DNA from: an uncultured Lachnospiraceae bacterium
Lineage (GTDB): Bacteria > Bacillota > Clostridia > Lachnospirales > Lachnospiraceae
Length of the DNA stretch: 64,000 bases
Assembly (NCBI GenBank): GCA_902763335.1
Contig: CACWRR010000002.1
Span: 86,547 to 150,546, forward strand
Direction: 5' to 3'
The translations under genes were made by a program, and so were the position numbers. The notes under the pieces are model-generated. The model saw nothing but the letters and a program-made list of their open reading frames with translations. It made no database searches and was not told where the DNA came from. Shown in pieces: positions 19,328 to 27,310 of this stretch. Position 1 is the first letter of the stretch. The number at the start of each line of letters is the position of its first letter.

Positions 19328-20248
19328 ATGAAAAATACAAATAATTTTTTGGTTGCAGGAATTTTGCAAATGGAAACAATTGTAAGAGTGCAGAATGTAC
19401 CTGTTGAGTACAGGTCTCTTACAAGCAGGGCAAATACAATATTTACGGATGTCGGTGGAGATGCCTACAATACGGCAAAGGCACTTAAATGGCTTGGAAA
19501 TGATGTGGACCTTCTGTCGATGATAGAGAAAAACACTTCGCCGGATATTATAAACAATCAGAACGATTCCATAGAACTGTCTACAGACTACATATTAAAC
19601 CGGTTAGATGCCATGCCGTCTGCGGTGACATTTTATGCGGATAATAAAAAACAGCAGGTATTTGAGGATACAAAAGATCTTATTAATAATGAATATGATA
19701 TGGACGTGTACAAAAAGAGACTTGAAACGGCAGATATGGTTGTGCTGTCTAATGTACATTTTTGTAAACCGATGATAGATGAGGCACTTGAAAGACAGAT
19801 ACCGGTTGCAGTCAATATCAGAGACTTCGGTAAAGAGGATTTGAAATTTAATGATGCATTTTTAAGTGTTGCAGATATTATTTACATAAGTGATGATGAT
19901 CTGACTAAAAATCATTATGAGTTTGTTAAGGAGATAGCAGATATTTATTCACCAAAAATCATTATTTTAGGAAGAGGTGCAAATGGTGTACTTTTATATT
20001 CGGCTGAAGATAATATATTTGCAGAGTATAAGAGTGTGAGAACGCTTGAAGTGGTAAATACTGTCGGAGCCGGAAATGCGCTTTTTTCCTGCTTTTTGCA
20101 TTACTATGTAAAAACAGGAGATGCAGTTTTATCAATTAAAAATGCACTCCTGTTTGCTTCTTATAAAATCGGTTTTGTAGGTACGTCAAATGGATTTATG
20201 ACGGAAGAGCAGATTGAACATTGGCATAATATTATCTGGAACAGATAG
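19328..20248 (+). CDS. PfkB-family (ribokinase-like) protein with altered active site
   Basis: The 306-residue product has the ribokinase fold landmarks: a GGDAYNTAKALKWLG block near the N-terminus, a lid region, and the C-terminal anion-hole segment. That segment reads NTVGAGNALFS (about 241-251) where active PfkB kinases have DTxGAGDxF; the catalytic base Asp is Asn, and the preceding Asp is Asn too. It may be a non-catalytic or altered-function family member. Substrates of active relatives are sugars or nucleosides. The start follows AGAAATGAGGG at the usual distance. It closes the SPL-SDR cassette and meets the next gene tail to tail with only 7 bases between. Confidence 0.8.
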   Translation: MKNTNNFLVAGILQMETIVRVQNVPVEYRSLTSRANTIFTDVGGDAYNTAKALKWLGNDVDLLSMIEKNTSPDIINNQNDSIELSTDYILNRLDAMPSAVTFYADNKKQQVFEDTKDLINNEYDMDVYKKRLETADMVVLSNVHFCKPMIDEALERQIPVAVNIRDFGKEDLKFNDAFLSVADIIYISDDDLTKNHYEFVKEIADIYSPKIIILGRGANGVLLYSAEDNIFAEYKSVRTLEVVNTVGAGNALFSCFLHYYVKTGDAVLSIKNALLFASYKIGFVGTSNGFMTEEQIEHWHNIIWNR

Positions 20249-20255
20249 AATTACT

Positions 20256-20768
20256 TTACAATGTCATATTTATCTTTGAAACGGATTTTTTAATCTGTTT
20301 CATAAAATCACTGGAATTTGAAAATAAATTCTTCACGTCATCAATTTTGGCATTTTTGAGTTTATTCTCATCAATTTCAAGAGTTGAATCACTTTTTACG
20401 GTAATTCCGATTTTTTCAAGTGCTTTGCTCTGACTCTTTGTAAGTTTGCTTATTTTGTCAGCTCTGTATGTTACATCATATGATGTAGATTTGGCAGTTG
20501 AGGATTTAAAATTGTTATATATTGATACAAAGGCACCGACTTTACCTTTCAGATTTGAGTCGGCATTTGACTGCTCGGCATTAAAATTTAAAGTGCGGAC
20601 ATCTTTTATAAATTTGTTCAGTGCCTTTGTATCGTATGATACCAACAGGCTGTCAGAGATATCGGTTCTTCCTGAAGATTTTTTTGCTTCTCTGTTTGGA
20701 GAATAGTATTTTCCAAGGTAAAATGATGATGATAATGAAGAATTACTTGTATCTATTGATGAACTCAT
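20256..20768 (-). CDS. small protein resembling the C-terminal part of flagellar cap FliD
   Basis: The 170-residue product starts with a Ser-rich stretch (MSSSIDTSNSSLSSS), then DTKALNKFIKDVRTLNF, and in its C-terminal half has LTKSQSKALEKIGITVKSDSTLEIDENKL ... VKNLFSN. That order (iGIt, then a short gap, DGTL-like, then iDe.KL) is the tail pattern of FliD. No signal peptide or membrane segment is seen. No other flagellar gene is in the window. I treat the resemblance as a hint only. AGGGAAAAAATT precedes the ATG on the minus strand. It could be a stand-alone cap-like or surface-associated protein. Confidence 0.55.
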   Translation of the reverse strand: MSSSIDTSNSSLSSSFYLGKYYSPNREAKKSSGRTDISDSLLVSYDTKALNKFIKDVRTLNFNAEQSNADSNLKGKVGAFVSIYNNFKSSTAKSTSYDVTYRADKISKLTKSQSKALEKIGITVKSDSTLEIDENKLKNAKIDDVKNLFSNSSDFMKQIKKSVSKINMTL

Positions 20769-20847
20769 AATTTTTCCCTCCATAAAATAAAATTAATTTT
20801 ATATATTGTATGTATCGGTAAATAAACAGAAAAACATTAGCTGTTTA

Positions 20848-20877
20848 TTGACAATATATAGCATTAAGTGTTAAACT
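20848..20877 (+). promoter_or_regulatory. promoter of the HAD-thiC unit
   Basis: Perfect TTGACA (20848-20853) with TAAACT (20872-20877) at 18 bases. The leader would be only about 20 nt, too short to hold a TPP riboswitch. Confidence 0.6.
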
Positions 20878-20904
20878 GTATGTTCAGACTGGAGGATTAA
20901 AGTA

Positions 20905-21543
20905 ATGAATATAAAAGGTGCAATATTTGATCTTGACGGAACACTTATTGACTCGACGTGGATATGGAACCGGATTGATATGGATTTTCTGGGAAAAAGA
21001 GGTTATGATGTTCCTGAAGATTATGTTCATCATATAGCACCTCTCGGGGTTGATGAAACGGCCATTTATACAAAGGAAAGATTTCATTTGACGGAGACGA
21101 CGGATGAAATAAAAAAAGAGTGGTATGATATGGCAATTGATGCATATACAAACGAGATATTATTAAAACCGGGTGTATATGATTATCTGCATATTTTACA
21201 TAATAAAGGTATAAGCCTTGCTGTTGCAACGGCATCGGATAAGGAGCTTGTTGTGCCGGTATTGCGAAGAAATAAAGTACTTGAATTGTTTAATAATATA
21301 ACTACAATAAAAGAAGTAAGCAGAGGTAAAGGATATCCTGACATATATATTTTGGCGGCGGAAAAGATGAATTTAGGTCCCGCAGAATGTGTTGTTTATG
21401 AGGATATTATACAGGGTGTAACCGGCAGCAAAAAGGGTGGATTTTACACAGTGGCAGTAAATGATAATCATTCTGCCGAATATAAGGAAAATCTGATTAA
21501 TATGGCAGATAAATATATAAATAGTTTTGAAGAATTAATATAA
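20905..21543 (+). CDS. HAD family hydrolase, beta-phosphoglucomutase-like
   Basis: The 212-residue product has HAD motif I FDLDGTLIDS, motif II in VATASDKELV, the Lys in SRGKGYPDIY and motif III VVYEDIIQGV, with an alpha-helical cap between motifs I and II, i.e. subfamily IA. The fold covers phosphatases and beta-phosphoglucomutases; the substrate cannot be told from sequence. It lies 17 nt before thiC, so a role on a thiamine pyrimidine intermediate is possible but unproven. AGGAGG-like GGAGG lies 9 nt before the ATG. Confidence 0.85.
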   Translation: MNIKGAIFDLDGTLIDSTWIWNRIDMDFLGKRGYDVPEDYVHHIAPLGVDETAIYTKERFHLTETTDEIKKEWYDMAIDAYTNEILLKPGVYDYLHILHNKGISLAVATASDKELVVPVLRRNKVLELFNNITTIKEVSRGKGYPDIYILAAEKMNLGPAECVVYEDIIQGVTGSKKGGFYTVAVNDNHSAEYKENLINMADKYINSFEELI

Positions 21544-21560
21544 CATTTTAGGAGGATAAG

Positions 21561-22874
21561 ATGAGAGAATATTATACACAGATGGAAGCAGCAAAGAAAG
21601 GAATTGCTACTCCGGAGATGGAGATAGTTGCTGCCAAAGAAAATATGGATGTAAATAAACTTATGGAGTATGTTGCATCAGGTCAGGTTGCAATTCCGGC
21701 AAATGTTAAGCATACATCATTATCGGCAGAAGGTATAGGTACAGGATTAAAGACTAAAATAAATGTAAATCTCGGTATCTCAGGTGACTGCAAAGATTAT
21801 GATATGGAAATGGAAAAAGTTAAGATGGCTATAGATTATGGATGTGAAGCCATTATGGATCTTAGTAATTATGGTAAGACAAACACGTTCAGAACAAAAC
21901 TTATTGATATGTCACCTGCAATGATAGGAACCGTTCCAATGTATGATGCCATAGGATATCTTGAGAAGGATTTGCTTGAAATCACGGCAAAGGATTTTTT
22001 AAGAGTAGTTGAGGCACATGCAAAAGAAGGTGTGGATTTTATGACTATTCATGCAGGAATCAACAGACGTGCAGTAGAAGCATTTAAGAGACAGGGACGA
22101 GTTATGAATATCGTTTCAAGAGGAGGTTCTCTTCTTTTTGCATGGATGGAAATGACAGGAAATGAAAATCCGTTCTATGAATTTTATGATGATGTATTGG
22201 GAATATTACATGAGTATGATGTTACAATAAGTCTCGGAGATGCATTAAGACCGGGATGTATAGCTGACAGTACTGATGCAGGACAGATTAGCGAGCTTAT
22301 AGAACTCGGAGCTCTTACAAAACGTGCATGGGATAAAGACGTTCAGGTAATGGTTGAGGGACCGGGACACATGGCAATGAATGAAATAGAAGCTAACATG
22401 AAGCTTCAGAAGAGAATATGTCATAACGCACCATTTTATGTATTAGGACCATTAGTTACAGATATTGCACCGGGCTATGATCATATTACTTCTGCAATAG
22501 GCGGAGCAATAGCTGCTGCAAGCGGAGCTGATTTCTTATGTTATGTTACACCGGCAGAACATTTAAGACTCCCTGATGTAAATGATGTTAAAGAAGGAAT
22601 CATTGCATCTAAGATAGCTGCCCATGCTGCTGATATTGCAAAGGGTGTTCCGCATGCCCGCGATATTGACAATAAGATGGCTGCTGCAAGACATAAACTT
22701 GACTGGGATGAAATGTTTAAATATGCCATAGACCCTGAGAAGGCACAGAGATATTTTGAAAGTGTTCCACCGGAAGACAGACATTCATGCTCTATGTGTG
22801 GTAAAATGTGTGCGGTAAGAACCACTAATAAAATTCTTGCCGGTGAAAAGGTTGAATTTTGTTCTGAATTATAG
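21561..22874 (+). CDS. thiC: phosphomethylpyrimidine synthase ThiC (short clostridial form)
   Basis: Radical SAM enzyme that rearranges aminoimidazole ribotide to HMP-phosphate for thiamine. The 437-residue product has [47 protein letters not shown] and [12 protein letters not shown], all ThiC landmarks. It lacks the extra N-terminal domain of the roughly 600-residue enzymes. The C-terminal cluster motif reads Cys410-X2-Cys413-X3-Cys417 (CSMCGKMC), one residue shorter in the last gap than the usual CX2CX4C. No other thi gene is nearby and no TPP riboswitch precedes it. TAGGAGG lies 6 nt before the ATG. Confidence 0.94.
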   Translation: MREYYTQMEAAKKGIATPEMEIVAAKENMDVNKLMEYVASGQVAIPANVKHTSLSAEGIGTGLKTKINVNLGISGDCKDYDMEMEKVKMAIDYGCEAIMDLSNYGKTNTFRTKLIDMSPAMIGTVPMYDAIGYLEKDLLEITAKDFLRVVEAHAKEGVDFMTIHAGINRRAVEAFKRQGRVMNIVSRGGSLLFAWMEMTGNENPFYEFYDDVLGILHEYDVTISLGDALRPGCIADSTDAGQISELIELGALTKRAWDKDVQVMVEGPGHMAMNEIEANMKLQKRICHNAPFYVLGPLVTDIAPGYDHITSAIGGAIAAASGADFLCYVTPAEHLRLPDVNDVKEGIIASKIAAHAADIAKGVPHARDIDNKMAAARHKLDWDEMFKYAIDPEKAQRYFESVPPEDRHSCSMCGKMCAVRTTNKILAGEKVEFCSEL

Positions 22875-22885
22875 GAATAATAAAC

Positions 22886-23632
22886 ATGGTAACGAAAAAT
22901 AATATTAAAAACTTTGATACGAATGAAACTGTAAGAATAAATAAATATTTAAGTGATGCAGGTGTGTGTTCAAGACGTGAGGCTGACAGATTAATTGAAG
23001 CGGGTAAAATAACCGTTGATGGAAAAAAAGCCGTGGCGGGAATGAAGGTTACACCCGATATGAGAATTGTGTGTAACGGAAAACCGGTAAAACGTGAAAA
23101 AGAATTTATTCTGATTGCACTTAACAAACCGGTTGGAATAGAATGTACATCCGACAGAAATAATCCTGATAATATTATTGATTTTGTGAATTATCCTAAA
23201 CGTATATATACTATCGGAAGACTTGATAAGAACTCAGAGGGACTTATACTGATGACTAATGACGGTGATATTGTAAATAAGATATCCAAATCATCAAATG
23301 TCCATGAGAAAGAGTATGTTGTAAGGGTTAATAAACCTATAACCGGTGAGTTTGTAAAAAACATGCAGGATGGAGTGAAAATATTAGACAGAGTTACACG
23401 TCCGTGCAAAGTATATCAGGAAAATAAAGATACGTTTAGAATTATTCTTACACAGGGACTGAACAGACAGATAAGAAGGATGTGTGAAGCATTAGGTTAC
23501 AGAGTGTTGGAGCTTAAACGTATACGTGTCATGAATATCAGACTTGGACGATTGAAAACCGGCACTTACAGAAACGTGACAAAAAAAGAAAGAGAAGAAT
23601 TGCTTGAGATGATTAAGGATTCAAAAAATTAG
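22886..23632 (+). CDS. RNA pseudouridine synthase of the RsuA/RluB/RluF family
   Basis: The 248-residue product has an N-terminal S4 RNA-binding domain (INKYLSDAGVCSRREADRLIEAGKI) and the catalytic Asp in GRLDKNSEGLILMTNDG. The C-terminal GLNRQIRRMCEALGYRVLELKRIRVMNI is characteristic. KPVGIECTSD resembles RluF, which makes pseudouridine 2604 in 23S rRNA, but RluB or RsuA substrates cannot be excluded. It lies 11 nt after thiC and 12 nt before ligA, in one likely transcript. The ribosome binding site (AGGAATAATAAAC) is modest. Confidence 0.9.
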   Translation: MVTKNNIKNFDTNETVRINKYLSDAGVCSRREADRLIEAGKITVDGKKAVAGMKVTPDMRIVCNGKPVKREKEFILIALNKPVGIECTSDRNNPDNIIDFVNYPKRIYTIGRLDKNSEGLILMTNDGDIVNKISKSSNVHEKEYVVRVNKPITGEFVKNMQDGVKILDRVTRPCKVYQENKDTFRIILTQGLNRQIRRMCEALGYRVLELKRIRVMNIRLGRLKTGTYRNVTKKEREELLEMIKDSKN

Positions 23633-23644
23633 AGCTGAGGTATT

Positions 23645-25603
23645 ATGATGGAACAACAATATCAGAGATTAAAAGAACTCGTAGATCTGCTTAATGAAGC
23701 ATCCAGAGCTTATTATCAGGAAAGCCGTGAGATAATGAGCAACTTTGAATATGATAAACTGTATGATAAATTGGTGGAATTAGAGAAAAATACAGGTATT
23801 GTTTTGTCAGACAGTCCGACAGTACATGTAGGATATGAGGTATTAAGCCAACTTCCTAAGGAGACCCATGAATCCCCGATGCTATCTCTTGATAAGACAA
23901 AGAAAGTTGAGGGTTTAGCTTCATTTCTCGGAGGAAGAAAAGGTGTATTATCGTGGAAACTTGACGGTCTTACAATAGTTCTTACATACAACAACGGAGA
24001 ACTTATAAAGGCTGTTACAAGAGGAAACGGAATTGAAGGAGAAGTGGTTACAAACAATGCAAAAGTATTTAAGAATATACCACTTAAGATTTCTTATAAA
24101 GATGAGCTGATAATACGTGGTGAGGCTGTAATTACCTATCCGGATTTTGAGAAGATTAATCAGAGCATTGGTGAGATAGATGCCAAATATAAAAATCCGA
24201 GAAACTTATGTGCAGGTTCGGTAAGACAGTTGAGTAACGAGGTAACAGCCAAAAGAAATGTAAAATTTTATGCATTTTCCCTGATTAAAGCAGATGGTGT
24301 GGACTTTAACAATTCTATAGAATATCAGTTTCAATGGCTTGAAAAACAGGGATTTCAGGTAGTGGAATCCAGAATGGTCAGTGCAGAAGATATTGCGGAA
24401 AATGTAGAATATTTTGCGGAGAAAATAAAGACCTACGAAGTTCCGTCAGACGGACTGGTGCTTATGTACGATGATATTGAGTATGGATTGTCTTTAGGAA
24501 CTACTGCAAAATTTCCAAGAAACGGTATTGCATTTAAATGGAAAGATGAAATTGCAGTGACTACATTAAGAGAGATTGAGTGGAGTGCCTCAAGAACAGG
24601 ACTTATAAATCCGGTTGCCATATTTGATCCGGTAGAGTTAGAGGGCACGACAGTTTCAAGGGCCAGCATTCATAACTTAAGTATAATAGATGAACTTGAG
24701 CTTGGAATAGGTGATGAGATAGAAGTATATAAGGCAAACATGATTATACCTCAGATTGCCGAAAATCATACAAGAAGCAGAAAGCTTGACATACCGGAGG
24801 TCTGTCCTGTGTGTGGTGGCAAAACGGAGATTCAGAGTATAAACAGTACAAAAACTTTATACTGTACAAATCCTGAGTGTCAGGCAAAAAAGATAAAACT
24901 GTATACACATTTTGTAGGCCGTGATGCAATGAATATAGATGGTCTGTCAGAGGAAACATTAGAGAAATTTATTGACATGGGATATATACACGAGTTTGCT
25001 GACATATATCATCTTGACAGATTTGAAAGTGAGATAGTAGGGACTAAGGGATTTGGACAGAAATCCTTTGATAATATTATTGATGCAGTGAACAATTCAA
25101 GAAAGACAAACGTTATCAGAGTTTTATACAGCCTCGGAATATCAAATATCGGTCTGTCAAATGCCAGATTAATATGCAGGGAATTTAACTATGATATTGA
25201 GCTGATAAGAAATGCAACAACAGATTCTCTTGTATGTATAGATGGAGTCGGTGGTGTCATAGCCGATACATTTACTGCTTATTTTAATTCTGATGAGAAT
25301 AACAGACATCTTGACAATCTGTTAAAAGAGCTTAATATAGAAAAGATAGAGGAATCAGATAAAGAGCAGATTTTTAACGGTAAAACATTTGTAATCACCG
25401 GAAAGGTGAATCATTTTGCCAACAGAAATGAAGTCAAGGCAAAGATAGAAGAACTTGGCGGAAAGGTAACCGGAAGTGTAACATCAAATACTGATTATCT
25501 TATTAATAATGATTCAATGTCTAATTCTTCCAAAAACAAAAAAGCAAAAGAATTGGGTATAGATATAATAACTGAAGAAGAGTTTATCAGTATGTATTCA
25601 TAA
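23645..25603 (+). CDS. ligA: NAD-dependent DNA ligase
   Basis: Joins nicks in replication and repair with NAD as adenylate donor. The 652-residue product has the Ia domain, the nucleotidyltransferase with the adenylated Lys in WKLDG (about residue 104), an OB fold, a four-Cys zinc finger (CPVCGG ... CTNPEC), helix-hairpin-helix motifs (ALGISNIG-like, VCIDGVGGVIAD) and a C-terminal BRCT domain (FNGKTFVITGKV, GGKVTGSVTSNTDYLI). Length and order are standard. Two ATG codons in tandem could start it. In Firmicutes ligA usually follows pcrA; here it sits in a thiC-rlu-ligA-metA run. Confidence 0.97.
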   Translation: MMEQQYQRLKELVDLLNEASRAYYQESREIMSNFEYDKLYDKLVELEKNTGIVLSDSPTVHVGYEVLSQLPKETHESPMLSLDKTKKVEGLASFLGGRKGVLSWKLDGLTIVLTYNNGELIKAVTRGNGIEGEVVTNNAKVFKNIPLKISYKDELIIRGEAVITYPDFEKINQSIGEIDAKYKNPRNLCAGSVRQLSNEVTAKRNVKFYAFSLIKADGVDFNNSIEYQFQWLEKQGFQVVESRMVSAEDIAENVEYFAEKIKTYEVPSDGLVLMYDDIEYGLSLGTTAKFPRNGIAFKWKDEIAVTTLREIEWSASRTGLINPVAIFDPVELEGTTVSRASIHNLSIIDELELGIGDEIEVYKANMIIPQIAENHTRSRKLDIPEVCPVCGGKTEIQSINSTKTLYCTNPECQAKKIKLYTHFVGRDAMNIDGLSEETLEKFIDMGYIHEFADIYHLDRFESEIVGTKGFGQKSFDNIIDAVNNSRKTNVIRVLYSLGISNIGLSNARLICREFNYDIELIRNATTDSLVCIDGVGGVIADTFTAYFNSDENNRHLDNLLKELNIEKIEESDKEQIFNGKTFVITGKVNHFANRNEVKAKIEELGGKVTGSVTSNTDYLINNDSMSNSSKNKKAKELGIDIITEEEFISMYS

Positions 25604-25645
25604 ATAAAAACTTATATTATAAACGCTTCGGAAATGGAGGAAAAA

Positions 25646-26554
25646 ATGCCAATTAAAGTTCAGGGCGATTTGCCCGCAAAAGCAGTTATTGAAAGCGAAA
25701 ATATTTTCATAATGGATGAGAACAGAGCAATAATGCAGGATATACGTCCGCTGCAGGTTGCTATTCTTAATCTCATGCCACTTAAACATGAAACAGAAAT
25801 TCAATTACTCAGAGCATTATCTAATACTCCGCTGCAGGTTGATGTGACATTTGTGTTTGTAAAAAATCATGTGTCAAAAAACACACCTGAAAGTCACTTG
25901 AATAAGTTTTATACAACATTTAGTGAAATTAAAGATAAAAAGTTTGATGGATTCATTATTACAGGTGCACCTATAGAACTTATGGAATACGAAGAGGTTG
26001 AATATTGGGATGAAATTGAGGAGATAATGGAGTGGACCAAGACAAATGTAACGTCAACGTTGCATGTATGCTGGGGCGCACAGGCAGGTCTTTATCATCA
26101 TTTTGGGATTCAGAAACATCTTCTCAAAGAAAAAATGTTTGGTATATATGAACATGAAGTAATACATAGAAAAGTACCTCTTATGAGAGGATTTGACGAT
26201 GTATTTCTGGCTCCACATTCAAGACATACAGAGGTGAGAACAGAGGATATTAAAAATACACCTGAACTTACAGTACTTGCAGAATCAAAGAAAGCCGGCG
26301 TGCTTATATCCATGACAGAAAATGGAAAGCAGATATTCCTTATGGGACATCCTGAGTACGATAGGATAACACTTGATACAGAATATAAACGTGACAAGGC
26401 AAAAGGCATGGATATACAGATTCCATATAACTATTATAAGGATGACAATCCTGACAATCCGCCGTTATTGACATGGCGTGCACATGCCAATGCGTTCTAT
26501 ACCAATTGGCTTAATTATTACGTTTATCAGAGTACGCCTTACGAATGGTGCTAA
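25646..26554 (+). CDS. metA: homoserine O-acetyltransferase (MetA type)
   Basis: First committed step of methionine synthesis from homoserine. The 302-residue product has the catalytic Cys142 in VCWGAQAG and the His/Glu pair in MGHPEYDR. Residue 111 (in TGAPIELMEYEEV) is Glu; in this family Glu at 111 marks acetyl-CoA use and Gly marks succinyl-CoA use (established for Bacillus cereus and E. coli MetA), so the product is named an acetyltransferase despite the historical succinyltransferase name. The start follows ATGGAGG at the usual spacing. It is the last gene of its unit. No SAM riboswitch or T-box is visible in the short upstream gap. Confidence 0.93.
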   Translation: MPIKVQGDLPAKAVIESENIFIMDENRAIMQDIRPLQVAILNLMPLKHETEIQLLRALSNTPLQVDVTFVFVKNHVSKNTPESHLNKFYTTFSEIKDKKFDGFIITGAPIELMEYEEVEYWDEIEEIMEWTKTNVTSTLHVCWGAQAGLYHHFGIQKHLLKEKMFGIYEHEVIHRKVPLMRGFDDVFLAPHSRHTEVRTEDIKNTPELTVLAESKKAGVLISMTENGKQIFLMGHPEYDRITLDTEYKRDKAKGMDIQIPYNYYKDDNPDNPPLLTWRAHANAFYTNWLNYYVYQSTPYEWC

Positions 26555-26603
26555 ATACCGCACAATAGCCGTTTTGACGGTGTTTTGCAGGAAGTCAATA
26601 AAC

Positions 26604-26633
26604 TATGAAATTCTATGAAATTCTATGTATTTC
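26604..26633 (+). repeat. 10-bp tandem repeat
   Basis: TATGAAATTC is repeated exactly twice and a third unit, TATGTATTTC, differs at two bases. It lies 50 nt after metA, just before the iteron-like repeats. Confidence 0.85.
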
Positions 26634-26641
26634 AATGGCAA

Positions 26642-26773
26642 AAGTGTGTAGTAAGTGTGTAGTAAATGCTTTTAAAGTGTGTAGTATATTAAAAATAATA
26701 AAGAGCTATTATAAGTGTGTAGTAAATGCTTTTAAAGTGTGTAGTATATTAAAAATAATAAAGAGCTATTATA
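26642..26773 (+). repeat. iteron-like repeats within a 60-bp tandem duplication
   Basis: A 60-bp unit occurs twice in tandem without mismatch (26652-26711 and 26712-26771, extending to 26773). Each unit contains two copies of AAGTGTGTAGTA; a further copy precedes, giving five (starting 26642, 26653, 26675, 26713, 26735). The roughly 300-nt metA-hicB gap otherwise holds a small hairpin. An open frame of 58 codons (26605-26781) runs through both units and encodes a duplicated 20-residue peptide; I see no good ribosome binding site, so I do not call it a gene. Confidence 0.9.
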
Positions 26774-26786
26774 TGCAATAAATACG

Positions 26787-26810
26787 AGTAGGACAGTGAA
26801 ATGTCCTTCT
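26787..26810 (-). terminator. hairpin downstream of hicB, possible terminator
   Basis: GAG-T-AGGACA, a 6-nt loop and TGTCCT-T-CTC form a 9-bp stem with one T-T mismatch. On the minus strand it follows the hicB stop by about 45 nt, but the T-run after it is poor. Confidence 0.4.
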
Positions 26811-26853
26811 CATATTTTGTTAAAATTGAAGTTATGGCATTTTTATAATGTAG

Positions 26854-27126
26854 TTATGTATAATAAGCATTTATGTCAAATACAAGTAAATTTATAAATG
26901 AACCTTCATCATATTCCACATCTTCAGGTTTGCTTGCCATAGGAAAATCATTACCAGCTTCTAGTTCGCCAAGAATCCAGCCGCTGGCGGCATCAATTCC
27001 CATATCAATTGCATTTATAAGAGAATCACCCTGGGTTAAACATTCGGGAAAATCAGGAAATGAAATCCAAAATCCACCTTCTTCAGCTTTGTGGAATATT
27101 GCGGGATAAAATAATTTATTACACAT
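26854..27126 (-). CDS. hicB: HicB-family antitoxin-like protein, no HicA partner
   Basis: The 90-residue product starts with the HicB partial RNase-H-like fold: YPAIFHKAEEGGFWISFPDFPECLTQGDSLINAIDMGIDAASGWI. The family neutralises the mRNA-cleaving toxin HicA. There is no DNA-binding domain after the fold; the C-terminus is a short SFINLLVFDINAYY tail. I searched by eye the flanks on both sides and found no HicA-like reading frame, so it is an orphan. GGAGGT lies 7 nt before the ATG and a good promoter lies upstream. It is flanked by repeats on one side and sporulation genes on the other, which suggests insertion. Confidence 0.85.
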   Translation of the reverse strand: MCNKLFYPAIFHKAEEGGFWISFPDFPECLTQGDSLINAIDMGIDAASGWILGELEAGNDFPMASKPEDVEYDEGSFINLLVFDINAYYT

Positions 27127-27154
27127 AGGGCATACCTCCGTTTGATGTGATTAC

Positions 27155-27183
27155 ATTATAATACGTAATAATATATATGCCAA
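27155..27183 (-). promoter_or_regulatory. promoter of hicB (leftward)
   Basis: On the minus strand TTGGCA (27178-27183), 17 bases and a perfect TATAAT (27155-27160), giving a leader of about 20 nt. Confidence 0.7.
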
Positions 27184-27252
27184 TAATAAACTTGAAATTT
27201 TATCAGAACAATTAAAGCTGGATTTGACATCCTCTAAATCACATCAAAACAT

Positions 27253-27282
27253 GAATAGTGTCTAAGCTGCCGCACATATACT
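27253..27282 (+). promoter_or_regulatory. possible sigma-E-type promoter of yqfC-yqfD
   Basis: GAATAGT (27253-27259) and CATATACT (27275-27282) are 15 bases apart, similar to the mother-cell SigE pattern. Known yqfC and yqfD genes are SigE-controlled in Bacillus. No sigma-A promoter competes here. Confidence 0.4.
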
Positions 27283-27310
27283 ATAAAAAATGTATGGTGG
27301 CCAGTTTATC

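Noticed and set aside
20769..20904. TPP riboswitch before the HAD-thiC unit
   Set aside because: The promoter at 20848 leaves too few bases, and no THI-box-like CTGAGA is present.
26569..26590. Terminator after metA (CCGT-TTTG-ACGG)
   Set aside because: Only a 4-bp stem with a weak T-tract; not reliable.
26652..26773. CRISPR-like array
   Set aside because: Only two units in direct contact with no unique spacers and no cas genes; it is a plain tandem duplication.
27127..27290. hicA upstream of hicB
   Set aside because: All three leftward frames were read; they lack the dsRBD-like HicA pattern and have early stops.
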